64,000 nt of DNA from JAJZEO01 sp964350315 (GTDB lineage: Bacteria > Chlamydiota > Chlamydiia > Chlamydiales > 2-12-FULL-49-11): assembly GCA_964350315.1 (NCBI GenBank), contig CAYGJD010000003.1, positions 62,001-126,000 on the forward strand. Reading direction: 5' to 3'. Made by a program: the position numbers and the translations under genes. How positions within the stretch are numbered: the stretch's first letter is position 1; every line of letters begins with the position of its first letter. Positions 23,633 through 33,168 of this stretch are shown here, piece after piece. The notes beneath the pieces are model-generated. The model ran no database searches and was not told the DNA's origin. It saw nothing but the letters and a program-made list of their open reading frames with translations.

Positions 23633-26533
23633 ATGTTCAATGTGTTAAAAAAGGTTTTGGGAACGCAACAGACGCGCCAAGTAAAAAAATATTTTCGCTA
23701 TGTAAAGCAAATTAATGAAATAGAAAAAAAACTACAGAGCCTCTCTGACATTGAGTTGCGCGCTAAGACAGATGAATTCAAAAAAAGATTATCTGGCGGC
23801 GAATCGACCGATTCTTTGATGTGCGAAGCATATGCTGTTGTCAAAAACGCTTGTCGAAGACTTGCTGGCGAATCAATCGATCTATCAGGTTGTGATCAAA
23901 AATGGGACATGGTTCCATATGATGTTCAACTTGTTGGTGCAATTGGAATGCACTTTGGTGCCATTGCAGAGATGCAGACTGGTGAAGGTAAAACGTTAAC
24001 TGCAGCACTTCCTCTTTATTTACATGCTCTAACAGGAAAGCCGACTCACCTTGTTACTGTGAACGATTATTTAGCAAAGCGTGACTGTAAATGGATCGGC
24101 ACAATATTCTCATGGCTTGGCCTCACATCTGTTAGTTTAACAAATGATGTGCCTCCACATGAACGCAAAAAACTTTATGAAGCAGACATTGTTTATGGAA
24201 CAGCTTCTGAATTTGGTTTTGATTACCTTCGAGACAACTCGATGGCGACATCAAAAGAAATGCTAACGCAACGTGGTCACTACTTTGCTATCATCGATGA
24301 AGTTGACTCTATTTTAATTGATGAGGCAAGAACTCCATTGATTATCTCTGGTCCCTCTTCTGAATCAAAGCAAATGTATGACGAATTAAAAGATTCTGTT
24401 TTTGAAATGGTCAAACTACAACGCGATGAGTGTAATAAAATTGCTTCTTCTGCAAAAAAGGTTATTGAAAAATTCAATCTCCTCGAAGAGAGTGAAAAAG
24501 AAATTAAGCTTTCAAAAGATGAGGAAGAGCAAGTTCTTGGTGCGATCAAAAAACTTTGGCTCGTTTCTAAAGGAACACCAACAAATAAAACACTAAGACG
24601 TATTCGTGAAAATCCTGATCTACGCGCTCGCCTCGAAACAATCGAAACTTATTATTGGGGAGAACAGAATAAAGAAGAGAGACTTGCAGCTCTTTCTGAA
24701 CTTTATATTATCATTGATGAAAGAAGCTCTGATTTTGAATTAACAGACAAAGGGATTGAAAGTTGGACTGGAAATCCTGAAGAATTTACGATGCTTGACT
24801 TGGGACATGGTTATGCAGAAATTGATGAGGATGAAACCCTTTCAGAACAAGACAAAGTAAAACGAAAGGTCTCTTTAAGAGAAGAAGATTCCCACAGAAA
24901 AGAAAAAGCACATAATATTAGACAACTTTTCAGAGCCCACTTGCTTATGGAAAAAGATGTCGATTACATCGTGCAGGATGAGAAAATCGTTATTATTGAC
25001 GAAAATACAGGACGCCCTCAACCAGGACGCCGCTTTTCTGATGGTCTACACCAATCTATTGAAGCAAAAGAAAATGTAGCGATTCAAGGTGAGACTCAGA
25101 CATATGCGACAATCACCCTTCAAAACTATTTCCGTCTCTACGATCGACTAGCTGGAATGACAGGAACTGCTATCACAGAAGCGCAAGAGCTCAAAGAAAT
25201 TTATAAAATTGATGTTCTTGAAATCCCTTCGCATAAAAAATGTCAACGCGATGATGCGAATGATGAAATTTACATGACTGAGCGTGAAAAATATAATGCT
25301 ATCATCAAGGAAATCACAGACGTTCACACAAAAGGGCGTCCAATTCTAATTGGTACCGAATCAGTTGATATTTCTGAAAAGATCTCCCGCATTCTAAAGA
25401 GCAACAATCTACCACACACAGTTCTGAACGCAAAAAACCACGAAAAAGAGGCTGAAATCATTGCAAGCGCTGGTAAAAAAGGCGTAATCACTGTTGCAAC
25501 GAACATGGCTGGTCGTGGAACAGACATTAAATTAGAAAAAGGAGTTGCCGATCTTGGTGGACTTCATGTCATTGGTACATCAAGACACCAATCAAGACGA
25601 ATTGACCGTCAGTTACGTGGACGATCTGCAAGACAAGGTGATCCTGGATCAACCAAATTTTACATCTCTTTTGAAGATTCATTGATGAGACTCTTTGCCT
25701 CAAATAAGTTAACCGGTGTGCTGCAAAAATTCAGACCACCTGAAGGGGAACCAATTTCAGCAGGCATCTTGAATAAATCAATTGAAACAGCGCAGAAAAG
25801 AGTTGAGCAAAGAAACTACACAATGCGAAAGCACACTCTTGAATATGACGATGTAATGAATAAACACAGAACAGAGGTTTACTCTTTTAGAAATGAAATT
25901 CTCCATTCAGATAACCCTCTTCCACTTGCATATGAAATCTTAGAAGCATTTACATGCAATCTTGCTGGCCGATTCTTAACTTCAAAATCAGAAGAAAACG
26001 GTTGGGATGTGGAAGGTTATGCAAATTGCCTGATGACTCATTTCCCTGTTAGAATCGATGTGAAAGAATGGGATTGCGAATCTTTAACTTTAGAAGAGAT
26101 CGAAACAAAAGCATGCGAGAAAATCATCGCATCATTTAAGTCAAAAGTTCGCGCAGACGCTGCAATGGTAGCTCTCATGCAAAAGCTCGGTGGCAAAAAT
26201 CTTGATCCTCTCTCTGTGCTTAGCGGAATTATTCGCTCACTTTTAGTTCAGTGCATTGATAAGAGATGGCAAGACCACCTTCTTTCAATCGACCATTTAC
26301 GAACTGAAGTTTCAATGCGAAGTGTTGCACAAAAAGACCCTCTTGTAGAGTTTAAGCACGAAGCTTTTTCTCTTTTTGAACACTTTTCATTTGTTGTTAG
26401 AGAAGAAATCAGTCACGCATTATTTGCTTTCTCTATCATGCTGCCAAATGTACCAGAAATTCAACAAGCTGTCTCTCAAATGCAAATTATGGGAACACCC
26501 GCTGAACTTACGGAAGCTTTGAAAGAATTGTAA
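23633..26533 (+). CDS. secA: Preprotein translocase ATPase SecA
   Basis: 966 residues. Motor of Sec-dependent export, cytoplasmic and membrane-associated. Walker A MQTGEGKTLTAALP, DEVDSILIDEARTPLIISG (Walker B and following signature), VATNMAGRGTDIKL, and QLRGRSARQGDPGST are all present, as is the helical scaffold region (RWQDHLLSIDHLR). The C-terminal zinc-binding Cys motif found in E. coli SecA is missing; the protein ends MGTPAELTEALKEL, a length close to the chlamydial homologue. GAGG lies 5 bases before the ATG. Confidence 0.97.
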   Translation: MFNVLKKVLGTQQTRQVKKYFRYVKQINEIEKKLQSLSDIELRAKTDEFKKRLSGGESTDSLMCEAYAVVKNACRRLAGESIDLSGCDQKWDMVPYDVQLVGAIGMHFGAIAEMQTGEGKTLTAALPLYLHALTGKPTHLVTVNDYLAKRDCKWIGTIFSWLGLTSVSLTNDVPPHERKKLYEADIVYGTASEFGFDYLRDNSMATSKEMLTQRGHYFAIIDEVDSILIDEARTPLIISGPSSESKQMYDELKDSVFEMVKLQRDECNKIASSAKKVIEKFNLLEESEKEIKLSKDEEEQVLGAIKKLWLVSKGTPTNKTLRRIRENPDLRARLETIETYYWGEQNKEERLAALSELYIIIDERSSDFELTDKGIESWTGNPEEFTMLDLGHGYAEIDEDETLSEQDKVKRKVSLREEDSHRKEKAHNIRQLFRAHLLMEKDVDYIVQDEKIVIIDENTGRPQPGRRFSDGLHQSIEAKENVAIQGETQTYATITLQNYFRLYDRLAGMTGTAITEAQELKEIYKIDVLEIPSHKKCQRDDANDEIYMTEREKYNAIIKEITDVHTKGRPILIGTESVDISEKISRILKSNNLPHTVLNAKNHEKEAEIIASAGKKGVITVATNMAGRGTDIKLEKGVADLGGLHVIGTSRHQSRRIDRQLRGRSARQGDPGSTKFYISFEDSLMRLFASNKLTGVLQKFRPPEGEPISAGILNKSIETAQKRVEQRNYTMRKHTLEYDDVMNKHRTEVYSFRNEILHSDNPLPLAYEILEAFTCNLAGRFLTSKSEENGWDVEGYANCLMTHFPVRIDVKEWDCESLTLEEIETKACEKIIASFKSKVRADAAMVALMQKLGGKNLDPLSVLSGIIRSLLVQCIDKRWQDHLLSIDHLRTEVSMRSVAQKDPLVEFKHEAFSLFEHFSFVVREEISHALFAFSIMLPNVPEIQQAVSQMQIMGTPAELTEALKEL

Positions 26534-26644
26534 ATCGGCCAAACGGTCAATCTTAACAATAAATTAATGATTTGCCGTTATTGTGTTGCAATAAACTCTG
26601 CTTAGATCCTATTCTCGTGGCGCTTTAAACAAATGAGGCGCCAT

Positions 26645-27529
26645 ATGGAAAACACTGGGATTAGCTCTTTATTTAATATAGATTGTGCAGCTGCTGCAGA
26701 TTTCTCCCCTCCAACAAAGGCTGAAGAGCCTACATCTTCTGCTATTCAAAAAGCCGTTCATTGGCTAACAAAAGAAGAAACTCGCTCTCGTTCAGCAGAT
26801 CACTTAAGAGATCAATCTTTTCAACCATTAAGAGCGCGCGCTCATTCTCATGAAAACGTGGCGGGAAAGAAAAAAAGACCCAATATCTGCCCCCTTAATC
26901 TAATGACAAGAGAACAACTTACCCACAGCCCCTATTGTATACGCCCACATCCTAGACCATTGGAGGGCGAGTGGATTGATAAAATGAAAGTTCGTTTATT
27001 AGAAGAGGATCCTTACCTTAGGTTACTAGCAATTATTGATGGCCTTAGTGCTATTAAGACAACGCCTCTTCTTCGTCTTACCTTATTTAGTTTTCTTGCA
27101 AAAGCCTTAGACACCCTAAATTCAGATATGTTGATTTTATTCGATGGGATTGTTCTTTCTCGTTTAGAAGATGGATCTTTGCCCTCTCCTTGCTTTTATT
27201 TAAACAATCCAGAGACCCTTCTCGCGCACCTACAAGATTGCATTAGACTATCCCCTCGATTTGTTTTTACGAACTTTGCCACAAAATATGGACCAGACTC
27301 CCTAGATGATGATCAAGAAGGAATCGCCCTTGAATTCTTCACTACAGTTCTTCCTTCTTCTAAATGTTACTCTGCAATTGATGGCTGGCAAGAGAATGCC
27401 GTTACTTTAGAATTTCAAAAAATTTGGAACTTTCTTTCAGAGAGCCAGAAAGCAAAGGTTAAAGAGCTTCTTACGACTAGTAGCTCTTTTGAAGCGCTTA
27501 ATAGAGAGATTACTGACGTGATGTTGTAA
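26645..27529 (+). CDS. Unknown protein, candidate effector family, member 1
   Basis: 294 residues from the ATG at 26645, which has GAGG 6 bases upstream; an ATG at 26633 overlaps that site. Family not recognised. The first about 100 residues are Ser/Arg/Pro-rich and probably disordered (EETRSRSADHLRDQ, HSHENVAGKKKRPN). The C-terminal about 185 residues are a helical domain shared with the next gene: AKALDTLNSDM, CFYLNNPETLLAHL, LSPRFVFTNFATKY, SSKCYSAIDG, EITDVM. No signal peptide. A disordered N terminus on a folded domain is common in type III effectors, but that is only an inference. Confidence 0.72.
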   Translation: MENTGISSLFNIDCAAAADFSPPTKAEEPTSSAIQKAVHWLTKEETRSRSADHLRDQSFQPLRARAHSHENVAGKKKRPNICPLNLMTREQLTHSPYCIRPHPRPLEGEWIDKMKVRLLEEDPYLRLLAIIDGLSAIKTTPLLRLTLFSFLAKALDTLNSDMLILFDGIVLSRLEDGSLPSPCFYLNNPETLLAHLQDCIRLSPRFVFTNFATKYGPDSLDDDQEGIALEFFTTVLPSSKCYSAIDGWQENAVTLEFQKIWNFLSESQKAKVKELLTTSSSFEALNREITDVML

Positions 27530-27547
27530 ATAAACTATTTTAAAACT

Positions 27548-27575
27548 TTGACTTTATTCAAAGATTTGTTATAAT
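27548..27575 (+). promoter_or_regulatory. Strong sigma-66/70-type promoter
   Basis: TTGACT (27548-27553), 16-base spacer, TATAAT (27570-27575). GGAG follows at 27593-27596, 7 bases before the ATG at 27604. The -35 side shares TTGACTTTAWTCAAA with 18025-18039. Confidence 0.75.
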
Positions 27576-27603
27576 GTTTGAAAGCATTAATTGGAGTTTA
27601 ATT

Positions 27604-28491
27604 ATGGATTCACCTGTTGGTCATAACACATTTGAATTGGAGAGAAATTCTTCCTCTTCGTCGTTAAAAAGAACACTATCTGAAGAGGGCAGCCCCCCTG
27701 CTAAAGCAACTGTTGTAGCCGCCGAATTATTCAAAGAAAGAGGCGCCTCTGCCGCTGTACCTGGAAGTAAGAAAAGAAATAAATTTTCCCTTTCTCTTGC
27801 TCCTGTAACAGCAGAAAAGAAAAGCCGCCCCGCTTTATCGCTTTCTCTAGGACCAAAACTACCCGAACACCATATTGAAGGTTGCGCTAACCCTAGCTCA
27901 AAAGAAATCCCTAAAGACCAGCTCTCTCTTGTTATGGAGTTAAAATCCGTTGATAAATTCATTAAACTTGTTGCAATTGCAAAATCACTTGATATATTGC
28001 TCACTCTTGATCAAAGAGAGACGAAGTATTCTGTCCTATTTTACCAAGCAGCAAAAGCTCTTGATAGTATTGATGGCGACATGACAAGGGTTTTTGAGGC
28101 TCTAAGCTATCCTCATCATCCCGATAAAAGAGAAATGCAACAATGTTGTTTTCTTGAAAATATCGAAGCCCTTTCAAGAGAGATCAACGAACATCTTGCT
28201 ATGTCACCAAAATTTGCATTTGCCCAATTTTCTAAAACATATCTCGAATCTACAGAACGAAAAGACTTTGAAAAAATGGCACAAGCTTTTGTGTTAGAAG
28301 TTTTGCAATTTTCAAAATGTTATCAAGAACTTGATGGAATTGGAGAAACTCAACTTCCAGCTCTTTTTAATTCTCTTTGGATCCTTCTTGATCGACCAAT
28401 GCAACAAAGAGCTTGTGAACTTTATTCTTCTAGAGAGGGATTTTGGCATATTGAGCAATCAATTGCAGACGTCATGGGGATAAAAGCCTAG
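27604..28491 (+). CDS. Unknown protein, candidate effector family, member 2
   Basis: 295 residues from the ATG at 27604; an upstream ATG at 27574 lies inside the promoter and was rejected. Paralogue of the preceding gene: AKALDSIDGDM, CFLENIEALSREI, MSPKFAFAQFSKTY, FSKCYQELDG and SIADVM match it in order. The N-terminal about 110 residues are again Ser/Lys/Pro rich, with two similar short stretches (KFSLSLAPVT and ALSLSLGPKL). It has its own strong promoter, whose -35 region is shared with the 951-residue gene at 18084, suggesting common control. Ends 7 bases before a convergent gene. Confidence 0.75.
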   Translation: MDSPVGHNTFELERNSSSSSLKRTLSEEGSPPAKATVVAAELFKERGASAAVPGSKKRNKFSLSLAPVTAEKKSRPALSLSLGPKLPEHHIEGCANPSSKEIPKDQLSLVMELKSVDKFIKLVAIAKSLDILLTLDQRETKYSVLFYQAAKALDSIDGDMTRVFEALSYPHHPDKREMQQCCFLENIEALSREINEHLAMSPKFAFAQFSKTYLESTERKDFEKMAQAFVLEVLQFSKCYQELDGIGETQLPALFNSLWILLDRPMQQRACELYSSREGFWHIEQSIADVMGIKA

Positions 28492-28498
28492 AAAACAG

Positions 28499-29047
28499 CT
28501 ATTCTTCTGTAAGCTTTTTCCACCCTTTATACACAAGTGGAAGAGAGAGGAGAAGGTATACAAACCAGTACTTACTTTTCCATTCAAGAACGAGCTTTCC
28601 ATGATCTGAAAAGAAAAATAGGAGCCATGCCAACGTGAAAAGATGGCCTCCAAGAGATAGAAGTAAAAGGGACCCAATTTGTAGAGACTCTTCATCATCT
28701 TCTTCTTCTGTTTTATTTCCTTTTCTCATCAGTGGTGATTTTTTCAAGGGGCGTCTTGATTTTGAGGATGATCTTAGATTTGAGCTATCTTCCTCGTAGT
28801 GTCTTGCCATCGGATCGTGTAATGACGGGGCTGTCGCTTCTTGCTCTGGAATTCCATAGACAGGACTTTTCCTTGTTGGCGCATAGGGAGGCTCATATAG
28901 AGAGGCTAAGCTATCTTCTGTTTGATAAGCTGATTTCGATGTCGCCTTTTTTACAAAGGACGATCCACAATATTTGCACTCAAGTGCCTCCATTGGGATT
29001 GTTCCTTCGCAGTAGGGGCACATTTTGCCTTTTTCTTTTGTGCGCAT
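28499..29047 (-). CDS. Zinc-ribbon membrane protein
   Basis: 182 residues. The N terminus has CPYC-x11-CKYC, a double-Cys zinc ribbon. A polar, probably disordered linker follows, then two membrane helices (IGSLLLLSLGGHLFTLAWLLFFF and YWFVYLLLSLPLVY). This layout, cytoplasmic zinc ribbon on a two-helix anchor, is common in uncharacterised bacterial proteins; no function is known to me. Start is uncertain: the ATG at 29023 (MCPYCEG) has AAGG 4 bases upstream and may be the true one. It follows the GDPD gene by 8 bases. Confidence 0.7.
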   Translation of the reverse strand: MRTKEKGKMCPYCEGTIPMEALECKYCGSSFVKKATSKSAYQTEDSLASLYEPPYAPTRKSPVYGIPEQEATAPSLHDPMARHYEEDSSNLRSSSKSRRPLKKSPLMRKGNKTEEEDDEESLQIGSLLLLSLGGHLFTLAWLLFFFSDHGKLVLEWKSKYWFVYLLLSLPLVYKGWKKLTEE

Positions 29048-29055
29048 ACCTTGCT

Positions 29056-29778
29056 TTACCCACCCCCAGGCCCTTGTTGTAGAAGATCATCAGAAATGAT
29101 GATTCTTACTCCCCAACATTCAAGCATATTTTTTATTTCTCGATCGTTAACAGTCCAAACATGAACATCAATTTTTTCTTGTTTACACTTAACTATAAAT
29201 TCTTTTGTAACAAACATGACTCCAGGGTTTAATCCCCAACCGTTTTCTTTTGCAAGTGGGACATATGACATTGGGTCGTGTTCAATGTTCAAGTGTAACG
29301 GATAATTGGGATTTTTCCTAGAAAACTCTTTAATCATTTTCTGATTAAATGAATAAATGGAAACCAAATTTTCCATATTGTGTGATTCTACTTGGTCATA
29401 CACTTTGTTTATAATAGAAAAATCTTCATCTTCTTTTAATTCTATTGCACACTTTATGTTATGACTATAGCAAAATTTGAGCACTTCATTAAGTGTGGGA
29501 ATTTCTACAGCGATGGGAATGTTTTTTAAATAAGATGCAGCATTGAGTTGTTTTAATTCTTCTTGTGTTATGGCTCCAATTTTTTTATTTACTCCCGTGG
29601 TTCTTTGCACGTTTTGATCATGCAAAAGAACAACCTCTCCATCTTTTGTCAGACGGACGTCAATTTCTATCCCTTTAATTCCCCCTTTTGCCATTTGTTT
29701 AATCGCATAAAGAGTGTTTTCAGGAAGGAATGTATTGGCTCCACGATGGGCGTAATATTCGCAATTATTCTTTGTCAT
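29056..29778 (-). CDS. Glycerophosphodiester phosphodiesterase family protein
   Basis: Hydrolyses glycerophosphodiesters to glycerol 3-phosphate and an alcohol. 240 residues from the ATG at 29778; an ATG at 29796 is also possible. YAHRGANTFLPENTLYAI (catalytic His-Arg and Glu-Asn), GIEIDVRLTKDGEVVLLHD (metal Glu-x-Asp and second catalytic His) are exact family signatures, and VHVWTVND comes near the C terminus. No signal peptide, so probably cytoplasmic. Co-directional with the zinc-ribbon gene; divergent from lpdA with about 70 bases between starts. Confidence 0.9.
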   Translation of the reverse strand: MTKNNCEYYAHRGANTFLPENTLYAIKQMAKGGIKGIEIDVRLTKDGEVVLLHDQNVQRTTGVNKKIGAITQEELKQLNAASYLKNIPIAVEIPTLNEVLKFCYSHNIKCAIELKEDEDFSIINKVYDQVESHNMENLVSIYSFNQKMIKEFSRKNPNYPLHLNIEHDPMSYVPLAKENGWGLNPGVMFVTKEFIVKCKQEKIDVHVWTVNDREIKNMLECWGVRIIISDDLLQQGPGGG

Positions 29779-29846
29779 GTTCTTCAAATAACCCATTTAA
29801 AAAAAAATGGCGAGGAATATCCTTATCGTATGATATAGTGAGCTCT

Positions 29847-31244
29847 ATGACGTATGATGTTTGTTTTATCGGTGGTGGCCCAGGAGGCTACGTTGGTGCA
29901 ATCAAGGCAGCTCACCTTGGATTAAAGGTTGCTCTTATTGAAAAAGAACGAGTTGGCGGCACATGCCTAATTCGCGGTTGTATCCCTACAAAAACACTTA
30001 TTGCCAATAGTGATGTTGTTCGAATGATTAAGAATGCCAAAAATTTTGGTGTGACAGTTGACAACTTCTCGATTGACTACAGTCAAATGAAAAAAAGAAA
30101 AGACAACGTGATTGATGGCTTATGCAGAGGCGTTACTGGACTTGTTAAATCACATGGCGTCGATCTACACTTCGGAGAAGCCTCATTCCAATCTCAAACA
30201 GAAGTTAAAGTAAAATCTTCAGATCAAATTACTCAGATTCAGAGTAAAAATTTTGTTATCGCGACTGGCTCTTGTTCTATGAATATTCCTGCCGCAAAAG
30301 TAGATGGTAAAATCATCCACGACTCAACTTCGATTTTAGAAATGACAACACTGCCAAAATCTTTAATTGTTTTAGGTGGCGGATATATTGGTTGTGAGTT
30401 TGCTTCCTTGTTTGCAGAACTTGGGGTAAAGGTTACGATTATTGAATTTTTACCTGGAATTGTTTGGACAATGGGCGAATCGATTTCCAAGTTTCTTTCA
30501 AAATCTTTTGAGAAGCGTGGCATTGAACTTCGATGCGGTGTCAAAATGGAAAAGAGCAGCATTGTTGATGGTAGCGTGCGAGCTTTTTTAGACAATGGTT
30601 CAACAATCGATGGTGAAATGCTTTTAGTTTCTGTTGGTCGTATGCCTTATACCGAAGGTTTGAATCTCTCTGCAATTGGACTTGGTACAAATAAACGTGG
30701 ATTTATTGACATAAACGATGCGATGGAAACCCAGGTAAAAGGCATATATGCAGTTGGTGATGTAACAGGAAAATCAATGCTTGCTCACGTCGCGTCTCAT
30801 CAAGCTGTCGTTGCTGCAGAAAGAATCGCTGGCAAAGGCGGGAGAATCGACTACAATATGGTGCCTGCTGTAATGTTTACTCATCCAGAAATTGCAACTG
30901 TTGGTTTAACTCTCAACCAAGCAAAAGAGCTCGGCATCGATGCAAGATCTGATACATTCCCATTTTCAGCTCTTGGCAAGGCACAAGCTGCTCAAGAGAC
31001 AGAAGGTTTTTCTGAAATTGTTACTGAAAAGAAAACGGGTAGAATCCTTGGCGCATTCATGGTAGGATTTGAAGCAGGAAACATGATTGCTTCGATGACC
31101 ATTGCCATTCAAAATGAACTCACTGTTGATTGTTTAACAGAAACAATTTTCGCTCATCCAACTCTTGCTGAGTCTTGGATGGAAGTTGCCTTTTTAGCTC
31201 AAGATGAACCTATGCACTTACCTCCAATGATAAAGAAATCATAG
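29847..31244 (+). CDS. lpdA: Dihydrolipoyl dehydrogenase (E3)
   Basis: Flavoprotein that reoxidises dihydrolipoyl groups of 2-oxo-acid dehydrogenases. 465 residues from the ATG at 29847, giving MTYDVCFIGGGPGGYVGAI (FAD-binding); the in-frame upstream start at 29730 would overlap the divergent gene and was rejected. Redox disulphide GGTCLIRGCIPTK, second nucleotide site VLGGGYIGCEFAS, GDVTG, and the C-terminal HPTLAESWMEVA (catalytic His-Glu) are intact. lipA follows 1 base after the stop, an arrangement also found in Chlamydiaceae. Confidence 0.96.
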   Translation: MTYDVCFIGGGPGGYVGAIKAAHLGLKVALIEKERVGGTCLIRGCIPTKTLIANSDVVRMIKNAKNFGVTVDNFSIDYSQMKKRKDNVIDGLCRGVTGLVKSHGVDLHFGEASFQSQTEVKVKSSDQITQIQSKNFVIATGSCSMNIPAAKVDGKIIHDSTSILEMTTLPKSLIVLGGGYIGCEFASLFAELGVKVTIIEFLPGIVWTMGESISKFLSKSFEKRGIELRCGVKMEKSSIVDGSVRAFLDNGSTIDGEMLLVSVGRMPYTEGLNLSAIGLGTNKRGFIDINDAMETQVKGIYAVGDVTGKSMLAHVASHQAVVAAERIAGKGGRIDYNMVPAVMFTHPEIATVGLTLNQAKELGIDARSDTFPFSALGKAQAAQETEGFSEIVTEKKTGRILGAFMVGFEAGNMIASMTIAIQNELTVDCLTETIFAHPTLAESWMEVAFLAQDEPMHLPPMIKKS

Positions 31245-31245
31245 C

Positions 31246-32226
31246 ATGAAAGAGTTGTACGAAACAACAGCCCCTGCAAAGCCTCGGAAAAAAAAACCTC
31301 AAGAACTTTTGCCTAAAAATCCAGAAGGTAATGATCGAGGCAACTTCCCAAGCTGGCTTCATCGCTCTTTGCCAAAAGGAGAAGGTCTTTTTCAAACAGG
31401 CGATGTAATCAACAAACACAGGCTAAATACTGTTTGTGAAGAAGCAAAATGCCCCAATCGACTCGAGTGTTATTCAAAAAATACAGCGACATATTTAATT
31501 CTAGGAAGTCAATGCACACGCGCATGTGGTTTTTGTGAAATTGGATTTTCAAAAACTCCTCCCCCTCCCGACCCAGAAGAACCAATGCGAGTTGCTGAAT
31601 CTTCAAAAGCACTTGGCTTAAAGCACGTTGTTATTACCATGGTTGCAAGAGATGATCTTGCAGATGGTGGAGCCTCTCATCTTGTCAAAGTGATTCAGAC
31701 ACTGCGCAAAGAAATTCCTGATGTTACAATTGAAGTATTGACATCAGATTTTCATGGGAATTTTGATGCTATTGATTTAGTGATTGAAGAAGCCCCCGAA
31801 GTTTTTAATTATAATATCGAAACGGTACGCCGTTTAACACCACGCGTTCGTCATAAGGCGACTTATGAAAGAACTCTAAAAATACTTGCCCATGTAAAAA
31901 AATCTAACTGCTCACGCTTTGTTAAGTCTGGACTAATGGTCGGCTTTGGTGAAAGTGTTGATGAGGTGTGTGAAACGATTTCTGATTTACATGACGCAGG
32001 TGTTGATATCATTACAATTGGACAATATCTAAAACCTTCTGAACGAAAACTTGCTGTGAAGGAATTTGTCACTCCAGAATCTTACAAAAGATTTGAAGAG
32101 TATGGCAATTCCATCGGCGTTCTTCATGTTTATGCAGGTCCTTTTGTCCGCTCTAGTTATAATGCAGATTTATTAACAACTCTTGTCACTAATAAGGCTA
32201 AGATAAATGGACCTTCCACTCATTGA
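31246..32226 (+). CDS. lipA: Lipoyl synthase
   Basis: Radical-SAM enzyme that inserts two sulphurs into octanoyl groups on E2 and GcvH proteins. 326 residues. Auxiliary cluster Cys64, Cys69 and Cys75 (CEEAKCPNRLEC) and radical-SAM cluster Cys90, Cys94 and Cys97 (CTRACGFC) are present, and the C-terminal RSSYNAD gives the conserved Ser ligand. Follows lpdA immediately, linking lipoate synthesis with lipoate-dependent dehydrogenases. Overlaps the next gene by 20 bases. Confidence 0.97.
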   Translation: MKELYETTAPAKPRKKKPQELLPKNPEGNDRGNFPSWLHRSLPKGEGLFQTGDVINKHRLNTVCEEAKCPNRLECYSKNTATYLILGSQCTRACGFCEIGFSKTPPPPDPEEPMRVAESSKALGLKHVVITMVARDDLADGGASHLVKVIQTLRKEIPDVTIEVLTSDFHGNFDAIDLVIEEAPEVFNYNIETVRRLTPRVRHKATYERTLKILAHVKKSNCSRFVKSGLMVGFGESVDEVCETISDLHDAGVDIITIGQYLKPSERKLAVKEFVTPESYKRFEEYGNSIGVLHVYAGPFVRSSYNADLLTTLVTNKAKINGPSTH

Positions 32227-33094
32227 CGAAACAGACATTCAAATCATCATCCACCGCAATGTTCACTTTGGCGGAAATTTTGCTGTAATGATCCAATACT
32301 ACGAAGAAGATGGCGTAGGAGTTAACGATGAATTTGATCTTGATCGCATTATAATGCTTAACCAAGTTGAGAAAAGCTTGGGAGAGGATCTTGCCAACAA
32401 AGTTCTCCCGACTCAATATTTTGAAGATATCGAAAAAGCAAAAGAGATCTATGTAAAACTTCGCGACGTTTATGATAATAAGGATGCCGGCGAAATCACC
32501 CTATTAATCAGTGACTTAATTTTGACAGAAGAGATCGATCCCCTTGATGAAATCAACGCCCTTGTCGCAAAAAAGGAATTAGCAGTTGGTGCACTACTTC
32601 AATTAGTTGATTCTACTGTTTTTTATGACTCTTTATCCCCTGGATATGGTCGAGCTCCTATCTTTGCTGCAAGAGCATTAGCTAAGATTGGCAATGCACG
32701 TGCAATCCCTCATTTATACCTTGCGCTTGGTCAGGAATCTTTTGATGCTGAAGAAGCAATTATCTCTGCGCTGAGATCTTTTGGGAATGAGGCAAAAACT
32801 TTTCTCCTCAAAAGGGTGCAAGAAAAGCCCTATTCTGTTGACAATGAACGTGCTGCAGCAGCGCTGGCTGCTTTTCTCCCCGATGAAGAAGTTGAACAAG
32901 TTGCGCTTAAGCTATTACATGAGAATGACTTTCATAAACACGAAACTTTCGGATCTTATCTGGCTTGCCTGCTTGCAGAAACAAAGAGTCAAGCTTGCAT
33001 CGCAGGGTTAGAAGAACTTTCTACTAAAAAGAATCTTCCCCATGACGTTCAAGCTGAGTGTTTACATCTAGTGAAGTCTTGGAAACTTAAATAA
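32207..33094 (+). CDS. HEAT-repeat-like protein
   Basis: 295 residues. The middle and C-terminal parts show helical repeats of HEAT type, e.g. APIFAARALAKIGNARAIPHLYLALG, FDAEEAIISALRSFG, and NERAAAALAAFLPDEEVEQVALKLL. The N-terminal quarter is different and acidic. No catalytic motif; a scaffold or PBS-lyase-like repeat protein is the best description. It overlaps lipA by 20 bases and so is probably translated from the lpdA-lipA message, but a link with lipoylation is not established. Confidence 0.75.
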   Translation: MDLPLIDETDIQIIIHRNVHFGGNFAVMIQYYEEDGVGVNDEFDLDRIIMLNQVEKSLGEDLANKVLPTQYFEDIEKAKEIYVKLRDVYDNKDAGEITLLISDLILTEEIDPLDEINALVAKKELAVGALLQLVDSTVFYDSLSPGYGRAPIFAARALAKIGNARAIPHLYLALGQESFDAEEAIISALRSFGNEAKTFLLKRVQEKPYSVDNERAAAALAAFLPDEEVEQVALKLLHENDFHKHETFGSYLACLLAETKSQACIAGLEELSTKKNLPHDVQAECLHLVKSWKLK

Positions 33095-33099
33095 TAGTA

Positions 33100-33128
33100 T
33101 TGCTCACTATTTAGATCCTAATTATACA
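33100..33128 (+). promoter_or_regulatory. Candidate promoter of glgC
   Basis: TTGCTC (33100-33105), 17-base spacer, TATACA (33123-33128), about 40 bases before the glgC ATG, which has AGGA 4 bases upstream. Confidence 0.5.
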
Positions 33129-33168
33129 GTAATTATAACGATGGTTACAATAGCATAAATAGGATCGA

